A DNA stretch of 64,000 bases. Source: a bacterium (GTDB lineage: Bacteria > SAR324 > XYD2-FULL-50-16). Every line of letters begins with the position of its first letter. Within the stretch, counting starts at the first letter, position 1. Location of the stretch: the NCBI GenBank assembly GCA_018829445.1, contig JAHJTV010000043.1, positions 1 through 64,000 on the forward strand, read 5' to 3'. Position numbers and translations under genes: made by a program. The notes below the pieces were generated by a model, which worked only from the letters and a program-made list of their open reading frames with translations, did no database searches and had not been told where the DNA came from. Positions 16,901 to 26,248 of this stretch are shown here, piece by piece.

Positions 16901-17299
16901 GTGAAAGAAAATTATAACATTATTGTTGCTGACCGGGATCGTCGGGTCAGGGAGTTTTTAAACCGGGAGATGAAACTGGCTGGTTATAGAGTCTGGTTGG
17001 CGAAAAACGGTTTTGAATTGATAAATCAATTAAGCGGAATAGAACCAATGGATCTTTTGATTCTTGATCCTGATTTTCCGGATGCCGAAGAGGATTTGCT
17101 GATTAGGGAGGTTACCGAAAAATTCCCCTTGCTGCCAATTATTGTGCATACCTACAGCTTTGATAAACAGAGGATTCCTGCTTCCTGTAACACCATTGTA
17201 TTTGTAGAGAAGCGGGGAAGCAGTATTGACCTCCTGATTAAAAACGTAACAAACATTTTACGGACTAATCGAGTGGAAGAGACTATCTCATCGGGATAA
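16901..17299 (+). CDS. Stand-alone receiver-domain protein
   Basis: The 132-residue protein is a single receiver domain without an output domain, like CheY or Spo0F-type phosphorelay parts. The acidic pocket (ADRD), the phosphoacceptor Asp in LLILDPDFP, the Thr in VHTYS and the Lys in VEKRG are present. Start is GTG 16901 with only a weak ribosome site (ATGAGTTAAT). It stands beside a hybrid-free Cache-PAS-PAS kinase on the other strand and could be its phosphate target. The sigma-54-like promoter just upstream ties it to the same control as the kinase/NtrC-type pair. Confidence 0.8.
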   Translation: MKENYNIIVADRDRRVREFLNREMKLAGYRVWLAKNGFELINQLSGIEPMDLLILDPDFPDAEEDLLIREVTEKFPLLPIIVHTYSFDKQRIPASCNTIVFVEKRGSSIDLLIKNVTNILRTNRVEETISSG

Positions 17300-17393
17300 T
17301 CCATCTCGATTACATGTTGATTTAACCTCTCTTTTCATACATTTTATATCTATTCTCGCCAATAACCAGATAGAATTCCGGAAATTCAATTTT

Positions 17394-19700
17394 TCAGGAC
17401 AACTTTATATCCAGGGGTAATCGAATTACGAATTTCGTACCGATACCGGGTTCCGACTCAACTTCTATCATGCCATTGTGGTACCTGGAGATTATCATAT
17501 AAGAAATGGCCAGACCTAAACCTGTGCCGGTTCCAGCCGGTTTTGTCGTAAAAAACGGTTCAAAGACTCGTTTACAGACTGTGGCTTCCATTCCGGTACC
17601 GTTATCTTCTATCTCAAGACGGATCATCTTCTGTTCGGCTGCAATCCGGATCGTGATACGGGGAGACTTCTCCGCAGAAGCAATCCTTAAGGCGTGAGCA
17701 GCATTCTTGAACAGATTTAAAAGCACCTGGGCGATTTCGATTTTGTTGCAGGGGACTAATGGCAGGGCTGTTTCAAACTGTTTGATAATCTCAATTGACT
17801 GAAAATCATATCTCTTTTTCAAATCCCAATCACTGCCAGCAATATCGATTGCCGAGTTCACGATCTCAACCATGTCTGACAGGTTTTTTGTGGAGTCGCT
17901 CTTGCGGGCGAATTGAAGCATGTTTGTAATAATATCAGCCGCTCTTACCGCTGAATCCCTGATCCCATCAACAATGCGGAGTATTTTTCTTTCCTGAAGG
18001 TATCCCTGTAGTTTGGTTAAATCGACATCATATTTACGGGCAATGCTGATATTTTTATCAAAATCAGGTAGCAGACGTCTTTGCAGATTCTGGGAACCAT
18101 TGAGAATACCCCCCAATGGATTATTGATCTCGTGAGCCATGCCGGCCACTAATCCACCCAGGGATATCATCTTCTCCGACTGGATCATAATCTCTTCCAT
18201 CCGCATCTGTTCTGTGATGTCATCTATCCTTAAAACAGCCCCCTTGAAGTCTTTGGAAAACAGAGGGTATACCATTACATTCAAATGCCGGATTTGATCT
18301 GCATCTCTCCATTCCACGTTTCTGATAATTTTTTGCAGTAAACCTAATACAACATGTTTTATTCTATCATGATCAAAGGAAAGATGGGGATAGACCTGCG
18401 TTATTGCTTTTCCACATTCCAGGCCATCAGAACCATTGAGGAATTTTAATGCATTTTGATTCCACTTCGTTATTCGTAATTCCTCGTCAATACTCAGTAA
18501 TGCCGATGGCGTGGAATCAAAGATTGTACTCGTCAGATTTTGGAGTCGCATCACTTCCTTCTGAGCCTGTTTTCGACTGGTTATATTGCGGGTCGTTCCT
18601 CTCACTCCATTAAAGCCTTTTTTGTGATCATTAATCGCAACACAATTGGTTTCCAGGAATACCGGTTCGCCGTTTTTGTGATGTATTATGTTTTCCAGCC
18701 CGATAATGGGTTCACCTGTTTCTCTTATTATCAGGTACGCATCAGCCAGTCTGTTGACTTCATCCGGTGGCAGAAGATCGTGCAAAGAATAACCTGTAAT
18801 CTCCGCGGGTTGATATCCCAGATGATCCATAATCCTGGGGCTCATATAAGTAAAAACACCTTTTGCATCCATTTCCCAGATTAGGTCACTGGATGTTTCC
18901 ACCAAAGATCGAAATCGTTGTTCACTTTGTTTTAAGCTGTTTTCAGCCTCAATTCTTTTGGTTTCTTCAGTTTTGCTACGCCAGATAATATAAATGGAAA
19001 GAATTGCGACAACCATAAAAATCCCAATATGGGCATAAATCAGTTTGCGCACAACCAAATCGATCTTTTTGTTTATATCATCCATATAGATACCGGTACC
19101 GATAATCCAGTTCCAAGCCTGGAATTCTTTTACATATGCCAGTTTGGGTGATGTATTGTTGCGGCTTTCGTATTTTTGCCAGTTGTATTGTATATAACCA
19201 CTGTTATTGCTCTTAACCATCTCTGTTGATCTATCCATGATATCTTGGATGCTGTTATATCCTAGTTCTTCAATGGTTCGCCCTTCCAGCTCCGGGCGAT
19301 AGGGATGCATGATCATCCTCGAACCGGCATCCAAAATCCAAAAATAATCTTTGCCTTCCCCGCCATACGACATGGAGCGAATCCGTGCTTTTGCCCTGGA
19401 CTGGGCTTCTTCGATGGATAACTCCCCGGATTGCACCCGATGGTCATAATTGGACAATAACATCCAGACGGCATTGGTCAATTCCTTGATCATCTCCTTT
19501 TTTGAAGTTATCAGGCTCTCTTTGTGCGCCGGCAGCGCAATGGACAGAAAACTCCCGATAAACAGGGCAGCCATAAATCCTGAAGGGATGAAAAGCAAAA
19601 TGATGTTCAAAAACAAACTTTTTCTTCCATTTCGAAAAAGATTTCCGAGGCGTGTGACTGCACCCAGTGCTGCTAATTTATTTAGTAAATAGTATTTCAT
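17394..19700 (-). CDS. Sensor histidine kinase with Cache and two PAS domains
   Basis: The 768-residue kinase has an N-terminal membrane helix (about 30-52), a periplasmic single Cache domain (GKDYFWILDAGSRMIMHP and the following WNWIIGTGIYMDDI), a second membrane helix (about 223-243), two PAS domains (about 258-500), a HisKA domain (GMAHEINNPLGGI) and an ATPase domain ending with GTGTGLGLAISYMI. Cache domains of this type bind small organic acids or similar ligands outside the cell. The track starts at TTG 19712, but ATG 19700 gives a normal N terminus, so I use it. No response regulator is joined; the lone receiver gene converging on it is a candidate partner. Confidence 0.9.
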   Translation of the reverse strand: MKYYLLNKLAALGAVTRLGNLFRNGRKSLFLNIILLFIPSGFMAALFIGSFLSIALPAHKESLITSKKEMIKELTNAVWMLLSNYDHRVQSGELSIEEAQSRAKARIRSMSYGGEGKDYFWILDAGSRMIMHPYRPELEGRTIEELGYNSIQDIMDRSTEMVKSNNSGYIQYNWQKYESRNNTSPKLAYVKEFQAWNWIIGTGIYMDDINKKIDLVVRKLIYAHIGIFMVVAILSIYIIWRSKTEETKRIEAENSLKQSEQRFRSLVETSSDLIWEMDAKGVFTYMSPRIMDHLGYQPAEITGYSLHDLLPPDEVNRLADAYLIIRETGEPIIGLENIIHHKNGEPVFLETNCVAINDHKKGFNGVRGTTRNITSRKQAQKEVMRLQNLTSTIFDSTPSALLSIDEELRITKWNQNALKFLNGSDGLECGKAITQVYPHLSFDHDRIKHVVLGLLQKIIRNVEWRDADQIRHLNVMVYPLFSKDFKGAVLRIDDITEQMRMEEIMIQSEKMISLGGLVAGMAHEINNPLGGILNGSQNLQRRLLPDFDKNISIARKYDVDLTKLQGYLQERKILRIVDGIRDSAVRAADIITNMLQFARKSDSTKNLSDMVEIVNSAIDIAGSDWDLKKRYDFQSIEIIKQFETALPLVPCNKIEIAQVLLNLFKNAAHALRIASAEKSPRITIRIAAEQKMIRLEIEDNGTGMEATVCKRVFEPFFTTKPAGTGTGLGLAISYMIISRYHNGMIEVESEPGIGTKFVIRLPLDIKLS

Positions 19701-19843
19701 GGTTCCGAACAAGTTTTTTACTACACACTCATTACTGAAGAAATGGGAAATAATTAATTTCTGGCAAGCAAAGGAGAGTGTTTTAATCTATCAGCGCATT
19801 CAATAAAACCATTACAACTCTACAGATTTGAGGTTAGGCTGCC

Positions 19844-20290
19844 TTAAGTCCCCGTCAAATGCTTAATTCGGGAAACTCCACCTACTAGTTGTAAATACTC
19901 TTCTCCTCTTATTTCCTTGACTACCTTTGTACATCGAGAGGAAAAACTGTGAATCTCTTCTGTTACAATTGCAAATCCTTTACCATATCTATCTTCTCAA
20001 GCTGAATTCTCCACAGTATTTAGTGCAAACAGATTTATCTGAAGAGCTGCTTGCCTATTACTTTTTTGATTTTAGAGACGTGTTTGTTGTTTTCATCAAT
20101 ATTGCCCATGTTAGCCTACATTTTATCCAATTTTGAATACCCTCGTTCAGCTTTTTATCGGACTTTATTGATCAACATATCAGTTTAATCAGTATTGCTC
20201 GCTACTTGCTTAATCTGATTAGAAATCTTCCCAAGGAGCTTACTTGCCAGTTTCCCCTTTGGAGGATTAACTGTAAACCGTTTCACTGAA
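19844..20290 (-). pseudogene. Decayed methyl-accepting chemotaxis protein signalling domain
   Basis: Reading the minus strand across one frameshift gives fragments that match the conserved hairpin tip of chemoreceptors: NMGNIDENNKHVSKIKKVIGK, then ALQINLFALNTVENSA, a TGA stop, then EDRYGKGFAIVTEEIHSF. These line up with the IAFQTNLLALNAAVEAARAGE...GKGFAVVAEEVR region. Further stops lie upstream (near TNMG and before KAERGYSKLD). No membrane or ligand part remains. In-frame stops plus the frameshift mark it as dead. Limits are approximate. Confidence 0.75.
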
Positions 20291-20315
20291 TCGGGATCGG
20301 AGCACTGGTGGTTAT

Positions 20316-20519
20316 GACTTTAACAAGGAGTTTTCACTCATCATTGAATGGAGCAGATAGAATTTCATATACGAGACTCTTCAAAATGAATTGGTCGAGG
20401 CAGGGAAAGAATTATCAGAAAATGGTCTTTCAGGTTTTAGACGGTTATGCTCTCCCGATTCACTGGATTTCATCTTGGATCAACCGGATCACTTTGCCTT
20501 TTTTACTGAATTGATTTGA
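20316..20519 (+). pseudogene. Degraded reading frame of unknown origin
   Basis: One frame reads YDFNKEFSLIIEWSR, a TAG stop, then about 50 coherent residues (NFIYETLQNELVEAGKELSE and on to DQPDHFAFFTELI) to a TGA. The amino-acid make-up looks protein-like, unlike the two other frames. I do not recognise the family. It could equally be chance, so confidence is low. Confidence 0.3.
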
Positions 20520-20744
20520 TTCTCAAAGAAACATTCAGTGTTAACTATCTGTAATATCGTAACTATCCGTGTTTTTATATTGATAAATTGGACTGCATTT
20601 GAATTATGTGATACGGCTGAAACTTCGAGGAAAAAAAGAGGGCAAGATTTGTACACAAAAAAATGTTTGATTATCAAGAAACGTCCAAATTAAAGGTGGT
20701 TTGCTTTGGGGGATATACAATCATTTTATTCGAAGGAGCGCAAT

Positions 20745-21491
20745 ATGAGGAGTAAAAGTGTCAGAGCAATAGTGTTGTTTGCCGGTCTGATTTTGTTACA
20801 AACAATATTTTTCACGGTTGGGGCAAAGCATTTAAAACTAGCTGTCGGTTTGGCCCTTCCACCGTACTTTATTTCCGAAACAAGCTCCGGCATGGAATTT
20901 GAGATAATTGAAGAAGCTCTTAAAATGAAAGGGCATTCCATCATTCCGGTCTTTTTACCATTTTCGAGAGTCACATCTGTCATGGCAGAAGGAAAGGTCG
21001 ATTGTGCCAGCCCAATCAACGAGGACTCCGGTGTCAAAGCATTTTATTCGGATAGCCATATCTCTTATCAAAATTTTGCAATCTCCTTGGCTGAAAATAA
21101 TCTTAAAATAGAAACAATCAATGATTTGGCTGACAAAACCATCGTGGGTTTTCAAAATGCCACCTTGTATCTGGGGCCGGAGTTCAAAGCGATGGCTGAA
21201 CACAACTCCGGGTATAAAGAAAAATATAATCAAAAAACACAAACCACGGATCTGTATAAGAAACGGGTTCAAATTATTGTGATGGATGTGAATATTTTTA
21301 AATATTTCAGGAAAAGAGGTGCAGGTTTTTCCACCGCTACACAGCCAATTGTTTATCATGAATTATTTCCGCAAACAAACTACAAAGTTGCTTTTAGAGA
21401 TAAGGAAATCAGGGATGATTTTAATGAAGGTTTGAAAGGGATAAGGGAGAATAGTGTTTATGATCAGGTAATTAAAAATTATACCCGTTAG
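20745..21491 (+). CDS. Periplasmic solute-binding protein, amino-acid type (SBP family 3)
   Basis: The 248-residue protein has a signal peptide (about 1-29, MRSKSVRAIVLFAGLILL...) and a bilobed binding fold of the ABC-transporter amino-acid class (LKLAVGLALPPYF, MEFEIIEEALKMKGH, GKVDCASPI). It would bind a small polar solute in the periplasm. The track begins at 20706, but ATG 20745 has the ribosome site (GAAGGAGCGC) and the signal peptide, so I set the start there. No ABC permease or ATPase gene is adjacent, so it may serve a distant transporter or a sensor; the chemoreceptor remnant next door fits a former sensing role, which is speculation. Confidence 0.78.
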   Translation: MRSKSVRAIVLFAGLILLQTIFFTVGAKHLKLAVGLALPPYFISETSSGMEFEIIEEALKMKGHSIIPVFLPFSRVTSVMAEGKVDCASPINEDSGVKAFYSDSHISYQNFAISLAENNLKIETINDLADKTIVGFQNATLYLGPEFKAMAEHNSGYKEKYNQKTQTTDLYKKRVQIIVMDVNIFKYFRKRGAGFSTATQPIVYHELFPQTNYKVAFRDKEIRDDFNEGLKGIRENSVYDQVIKNYTR

Positions 21492-21580
21492 GACTCGCTC
21501 CATAACTCCTCGGATTATTCAACTCAAAGGTTGGCGGTTGATGTAGGACACCGCCAACAGTCATCCGAAAAAGGTGAGGT

Positions 21581-23134
21581 CTAGCGGTGATATTCCGGTA
21601 GAACCCTTTCTATGTAGTTTTTACCGGTGATGGCATCGACGCATAAAAGGGCTGAATAGACCGCAGCATCCATTCCGCTTCCCCAGGTAGAGGAACCGTA
21701 CCCATCTCCTGCGAAAAAAAGGCCTTCAATACCGGGCTGGGTAGTATCGGGACGAGGCTGTCCCGGGGGTGGCCAATCGCCAAAACCTTTGTCCGAACAG
21801 GTCCAGAGTTCCCAATCAGTATCGGCTTTCAATTGCGGGAAAATTTCATTGAATTTATTTTTGGTTGCTTCTATCACTCGATCCACTTTTGTTTTATCCC
21901 TCAGTTCCCTGTCCGTTAAAGCTATGGAATAACCGAAACTGTATTTCCCCTCGGGTGCCAAAGTTGGTGAGAAATTGCTTGGCATGATGGATATAATATC
22001 CACATCACCGATGAATCCCTCTTCGGCCTTGATCAGGGAGGGAAGCAGCAACCAGCTTTTAGGATTAATCCCGGCATCAGCAAACAGATTACTCTTAACT
22101 CCTATGTACCCGGTAAGCATCCCCACGCTGAAAAAATCTTGTTTGACTGTTTTGACAAAGTCACCCTCAAATCGTTGCTCAGGCAGAAATGGCCAGATTT
22201 TTTTTATGGGAACAGTGCAGATAATGTTTTCTGCAAGGACGGTTTGCTCCCCGGAGTCTGAAACGAAACGAACTCCTGTCGCCTTGGATCCATCGAAAAT
22301 AATTTCCGAAACGCAGGCATTGTTTAAAATTGTACCGTTGTTTTTATGGATGGTCTCGGCAATGCGTTCGGTAATGCGGACAAATCCCGGCTTGGGAACA
22401 ATACCCGTTGAACCCGAAACCAGGTTCATTCCTATTCTGGCGGCGGTATGCATGAAACGGATAAAATCTCCCGCCGGAATCATGTCGGGCTCCCCCATTA
22501 CCATGTGAATAGACGCTATAGCAGCCAGGAATTCATATACCTTGCGGTCGTCGGTGCGATCGTTAAGCCATTGACCGAATGAGATGCGATCCCACTCCTT
22601 AAGTCGGTCGTCTGAGGCCATGACCATCTCTCTCAGCAACGTTTTGGCTGTCCGATTGGAGTCTTCGCTCATCCATCCGTAATTCCCTCCTTTTTCAATG
22701 GAATGGAGTTCATTCTTTTCAGGATCAACAACAGCAAACCCTTCATTTCCCGGCAGGTCAACGGGCGTTTTCAGATACTCCAGCAGATAACCGATGCGGC
22801 CCCTGTTCCCCCAGAACGTTGCATGACCCCCGGCTTCAAAGCTATAGCCATCCAGCAACCGGTTCTTAAAGATGGTATCCAGATCCGGTTCGGATCTGGA
22901 TACCCAGGTATAGACCGATGACAATACCTTCTTAAATTCGGGCACATCGAGTTCCCGGTCATGCAAGACTAACCGGTCTTCCTTACCGGTGAAACTGACG
23001 ATTCGACCCCCGAGATAGGATTCTCGTTCCAGGATCAAAACTTTCTTGTTTTCAAAGCCTGACAGCAGGGCTCCGGCTGTCAATCCGCCCAATCCGGCAC
23101 CGATAATTATTATGTCATATTCCGTATTCGTCAT
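21581..23134 (-). CDS. FAD-dependent amine oxidase/phytoene desaturase-like oxidoreductase
   Basis: The 517-residue protein has an N-terminal FAD-binding Rossmann motif (IIIIGAGLGGLTAGALLSG, then ERESYLGGRI) and a C-terminal FAD segment (GLFFAGDGYGSSTWGSGMDAAVYSA) as in phytoene desaturases, carotenoid isomerases and related NAD(P)/FAD proteins. The substrate is unknown; no carotenoid genes lie nearby. ATG 23134 is preceded by AAGGAGAG and starts the flavin motif, so the longer track frame from 23209 is probably wrong. It lies about 90 bp downstream of the acyltransferase gene on the same strand and may be co-transcribed with it. Confidence 0.78.
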   Translation of the reverse strand: MTNTEYDIIIIGAGLGGLTAGALLSGFENKKVLILERESYLGGRIVSFTGKEDRLVLHDRELDVPEFKKVLSSVYTWVSRSEPDLDTIFKNRLLDGYSFEAGGHATFWGNRGRIGYLLEYLKTPVDLPGNEGFAVVDPEKNELHSIEKGGNYGWMSEDSNRTAKTLLREMVMASDDRLKEWDRISFGQWLNDRTDDRKVYEFLAAIASIHMVMGEPDMIPAGDFIRFMHTAARIGMNLVSGSTGIVPKPGFVRITERIAETIHKNNGTILNNACVSEIIFDGSKATGVRFVSDSGEQTVLAENIICTVPIKKIWPFLPEQRFEGDFVKTVKQDFFSVGMLTGYIGVKSNLFADAGINPKSWLLLPSLIKAEEGFIGDVDIISIMPSNFSPTLAPEGKYSFGYSIALTDRELRDKTKVDRVIEATKNKFNEIFPQLKADTDWELWTCSDKGFGDWPPPGQPRPDTTQPGIEGLFFAGDGYGSSTWGSGMDAAVYSALLCVDAITGKNYIERVLPEYHR

Positions 23135-23221
23135 GAATCTCTCCTTGAGATCTGAATGCTTTAAAAGGGTGTGCTCTGCATGTACAGGGACCTGCTCCTT
23201 TTGTCCCAATACTCTTCTTAC

Positions 23222-24391
23222 CTATCCCAAGACTCTTTTGCCATAAGGGATCTTCCTGAAAACAAAGTGGCTGATCAGAAAGCAAAGTGGAATACAAACC
23301 AGGGCGACGATAAAAAACTTTAGAATGCTTGGCAGGGCTATGCCGAGTAAAAACACCATGACTACTCCCACAACAGGTTGATGAATGATATAGACCGTAT
23401 AGGCGTTGGGGGACATAGACCTGGCCCATCCTTCCTGGGTGTTGATCCTTGACTTGAATATATAAAGCAGCCAGATGGAAATACTCAAACAGGAGACAGA
23501 TTCCCAGGTGGCTGTGACAAAGGACAACCAGGAGCCTCCACCCAGGCAGTCTTCAATCGTATAACCGGCAGCCATTATAAGCACAAAAAACAGCGGTAAA
23601 ACAATCGTTGCAACAATGGCAGTTTTTTTCCAGAGATTGGAATTTTCACGAGTTAAGTGATCTAGCCACTTCCCCCGATAGGACAGTATTCCAAGCCAGA
23701 AACAAAATATATAATGGACATAATGCCCAACCTGAAAGTGATAGACTTGAACACCCACCGGAAACCAGATTCTGACAATGTAGGTACCAAACGCTATAGC
23801 AGCAATGCTGATGCTGATTGAACGTACAGAAGGAAAGGAGTTATTAAAAGGGCTCGGTATCTGCTTTTTTAAAAACCGGTCAGCAAATAGTCGACAACTC
23901 ATGTAGACAAAAGTAAAGAGCAACAATGCCTCCAAAAACCACAGGGGACCTGTATTAAAGGACGGGTGTTTGAACTGATAGGAAAATACCTGGTAGAACG
24001 TAACTACCCTTCCCCGGGTATAATTCAATATAAGATAATCAACAAATTTGGAGATTATAAAAGCAAAAACCAATATCGGGATTCCCAGCCGAATCAGGCG
24101 ATCTTTTATAAAGATTGGCACCCCTTTTTTGTCCAAGGCACCCGGCACAAAAAAGCCGGACAACAGAAAAAAGAGGGACATGAAAAAACTCTGGTTCAAA
24201 GCGTTAAACAGGGTTAAAAAAACAGGGCTGATGCTGTCCGTCGGGCGTTCAATAATAATCCAATCCCCGGACCCGCCATACCCGATGGCAGTGTGATGAA
24301 GTACCACCAGGATGGTTAAAAAAATGCGGATATTGTCAATATAGAATAATCGCTTTTTCCCGCCATGCACCGATACGGTTTCTGTTTGCAT
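23222..24391 (-). CDS. Acyltransferase family 3 integral membrane protein
   Basis: The 389-residue protein has about ten hydrophobic segments and the start typical of the acyltransferase 3 family (RLFYIDNIRIFLTILVVLHHTAIGYGG), in which the His pair takes part in acyl transfer to sugars or glucans, as in OafA/OpgC-type enzymes. The YIIHQPVVGVVMVFLL segment near the end is also typical. ATG 24391 follows ATGGAGATTATTTTC and is a better start than 24406. It would sit in the inner membrane and modify an exported carbohydrate or lipid. The acceptor is unknown. Confidence 0.85.
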   Translation of the reverse strand: MQTETVSVHGGKKRLFYIDNIRIFLTILVVLHHTAIGYGGSGDWIIIERPTDSISPVFLTLFNALNQSFFMSLFFLLSGFFVPGALDKKGVPIFIKDRLIRLGIPILVFAFIISKFVDYLILNYTRGRVVTFYQVFSYQFKHPSFNTGPLWFLEALLLFTFVYMSCRLFADRFLKKQIPSPFNNSFPSVRSISISIAAIAFGTYIVRIWFPVGVQVYHFQVGHYVHYIFCFWLGILSYRGKWLDHLTRENSNLWKKTAIVATIVLPLFFVLIMAAGYTIEDCLGGGSWLSFVTATWESVSCLSISIWLLYIFKSRINTQEGWARSMSPNAYTVYIIHQPVVGVVMVFLLGIALPSILKFFIVALVCIPLCFLISHFVFRKIPYGKRVLG

Positions 24392-24918
24392 GAAAATAAT
24401 CTCCATTTTAGTGGCTTCAATTCTGCGGGAACTAGTAACGACCCACTCATATTGATGACAGATGAGATAATAGAAACTTGCTTTTTGTGTGTCAAGATAT
24501 TCATAAGGTTTTTGGAGAAAATGAATTGGAGGCCTGAATCGGGGTTTGGAAAAATTATTCTATTTGATTCTTTTTTCCCTAACGGTCTATTGAAGTATTA
24601 TTATCAAAGGGCTGTGTGAAGATTATATGGAAAGCTCGAAAACCGAAAGAGAATGACCTCTGATAAAGTTTCCTTCCGTTTTGCCTTTAGTCAGTACCTC
24701 CAAAACAGATGTAGACAAAAGAAACCGTTGAATATCGCCTGGCTGATGCCGTTACACTTCATCCCCAAGATAATCAAAAATTTGTTACTGGCATATCCAT
24801 GCTTTTTCAATTTAATCCCAATTTTTGTATTGACAAGAGTATGAAAAAAACCAAAATATAGAATATACTAGTTCAAAAGTACAAAAGTTTAATATTCTAA
24901 ACTCAACCTGGAAATCAG
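24392..24918. other. Divergent intergenic region upstream of the acyltransferase and tetR-like genes
   Basis: About 530 bp, AT-rich. The small ORFs here (24365-24619, 24653-24844) lack ribosome sites and family likeness and are not called. A possible operator lies just before the regulator gene. Confidence 0.5.
24887..24902. promoter_or_regulatory. Possible operator of the TetR-family gene
   Basis: GTTTAATATTCTAAAC has inverted GTTTA/TAAAC arms and lies 17 bp before the regulator start codon, where autoregulatory operators of this family usually are. Confidence 0.35.
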
Positions 24919-25506
24919 ATGAAACCACAAAAAAGAAAACAGATTCTGGATATTGCAGAAAAGCTCTTTAACCGGTTTGGAATCAAACGAACCGGCGTGG
25001 ACGAAATAGCACAGTTGTCCAATGTGGCCAAGGGTACCATCTACAATTATTTTGGTAGCAAAGACGGAATTTTCAAGGAATTGATGAATGACAAGCTGCA
25101 GATGTTTGAAGATTTTTTAGGAAAAACCATTGTTTCGATTAATGATCCTGTTGGCAAGCTTAGAATTGCCCTGCTGAGTCATTTAAAGATTGTTATAGAG
25201 AACCCGTTTTTGTCGGATAAAATGTTATATGGAAACTATGATGAAAAGATTCGCCTGTTTCTGGAAAAGTTGGATGAATCCTCCAGAAAGATCATCAGTA
25301 GAATCATACAAAATAATTATACCAAAAAGCTTTTACCAAAAGAGCAGCAGGCAATTGTTAATACGTTATTGTTCACCTTGAAAGGGATGAAGGAAACGAT
25401 CAGGGGGCAGCTGGAATCGATTTCCATCAAAAAGTTTGAACAGGATATAGAGTATTTAATCAATGCTCTTCTGCCCCAAAAAATTTCCAATCAAAACGGG
25501 AGTTAA
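24919..25506 (+). CDS. TetR-family transcriptional regulator
   Basis: The 195-residue protein has the family's N-terminal helix-turn-helix (about 5-50: RKQILDIAEKLFNRFGIKRTGVDEIAQLSNVAKGTIYNYFGSKDGIF, quoted here only to show the motif region in outline) and an all-helical ligand-binding part. It would repress its own operon until a small molecule binds. It is followed at once by a membrane protein gene and an HD-domain gene, with one base between its stop and the next start, so the three form an operon. The inducer is unknown. The ribosome site is weak. Confidence 0.88.
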   Translation: MKPQKRKQILDIAEKLFNRFGIKRTGVDEIAQLSNVAKGTIYNYFGSKDGIFKELMNDKLQMFEDFLGKTIVSINDPVGKLRIALLSHLKIVIENPFLSDKMLYGNYDEKIRLFLEKLDESSRKIISRIIQNNYTKKLLPKEQQAIVNTLLFTLKGMKETIRGQLESISIKKFEQDIEYLINALLPQKISNQNGS

Positions 25507-25507
25507 G

Positions 25508-26248
25508 ATGTTTCTCAACTATATCATCCAGAATGGGCTGGTTTTTCTCAAGGTTCTGGAAAATGCGTACAGCTTGAATCAATTATTTTTTCTGTTTTTC
25601 CTTTTTTCTTATCTCGGTTGGATACTTGAATTTGTTTATCGTTCGATCTGTCAGGTTAAATTGGTCAACCCCGGTTTTCTTAAAGGACCTATTGTTCCAC
25701 TATATGGGTTTGCCGGGATTTTTATTCAAATCACCCTGTTATTTACAGCTGCTCAACCAATCCTACTGAGATTGATTATCTATTTTACCGTTATAACCCT
25801 TATGGAGTTTATCACGGGTGAATTGTTGCTCAGACTGTTTAAAAAGCGTTTCTGGGATTATTCCAAAGACTGGTTAAATTTTCGGGGACATATCTGCCTG
25901 AGGTTTTCGATTGCCTGGACAGTACTTTCTCTTGTTTTTGAGAAAACTCTCTATCCGTTGTCTTTAAAAAGTCTCAATCATTTAAATGATAACACCCTCT
26001 TACTGATCAATGTGTTTGTAATTTTTGTTCTGCAACTGGATTTCATTTATTCATCCGGAATGATAGGCAGGCTGAAGGAGGTTGCCGAAAAACGGTTTAT
26101 TATTCATCAAAAGGAGAGGTTTCTTAAAGGGGTTAACTTCTGCGGTGGTATTATTCACTCACAGAATCTGGCAATAAAAGTCAGTCAGTTACCAATTATT
26201 ATTATCAAAAAACGTAGAAGGTTTAAGTGGAATAATAAACATGATTAA
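25508..26248 (+). CDS. CmpB-like putative ABC-transporter type IV membrane protein (PF06541 type)
   Basis: The 246-residue protein has about five hydrophobic segments and fits the family named putative ABC-transporter type IV: SYLGWILEFVYRSI, GFLKGPIVPLYGFAG, MEFITGELLLRLF, the WDYS motif and NFRGHICLRFSIAW. True transport activity has not been shown for this family to my knowledge. The start is ATG 25508, just after the regulator stop and within a GGGAG site; the track's longer frame overlaps the regulator. It overlaps the next gene by 8 bp. Such proteins are more usual in Firmicutes, so transfer is possible. Confidence 0.75.
   Translation: MFLNYIIQNGLVFLKVLENAYSLNQLFFLFFLFSYLGWILEFVYRSICQVKLVNPGFLKGPIVPLYGFAGIFIQITLLFTAAQPILLRLIIYFTVITLMEFITGELLLRLFKKRFWDYSKDWLNFRGHICLRFSIAWTVLSLVFEKTLYPLSLKSLNHLNDNTLLLINVFVIFVLQLDFIYSSGMIGRLKEVAEKRFIIHQKERFLKGVNFCGGIIHSQNLAIKVSQLPIIIIKKRRRFKWNNKHD

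Larger units (their letters stand above)
19701..20744. other. Gene-poor region with decayed coding remnants
   Basis: About 1 kb without an intact gene. It contains a minus-strand chemoreceptor remnant (19844-20290) and a plus-strand degraded reading frame (20316-20519), both listed separately. The 69- and 68-codon ORFs offered here by the track are frame shadows of those remnants. Confidence 0.7.

Noticed and set aside
19927-20136. 69-codon ORF on the plus strand
   Set aside because: It is the antisense shadow of the chemoreceptor remnant on the minus strand.
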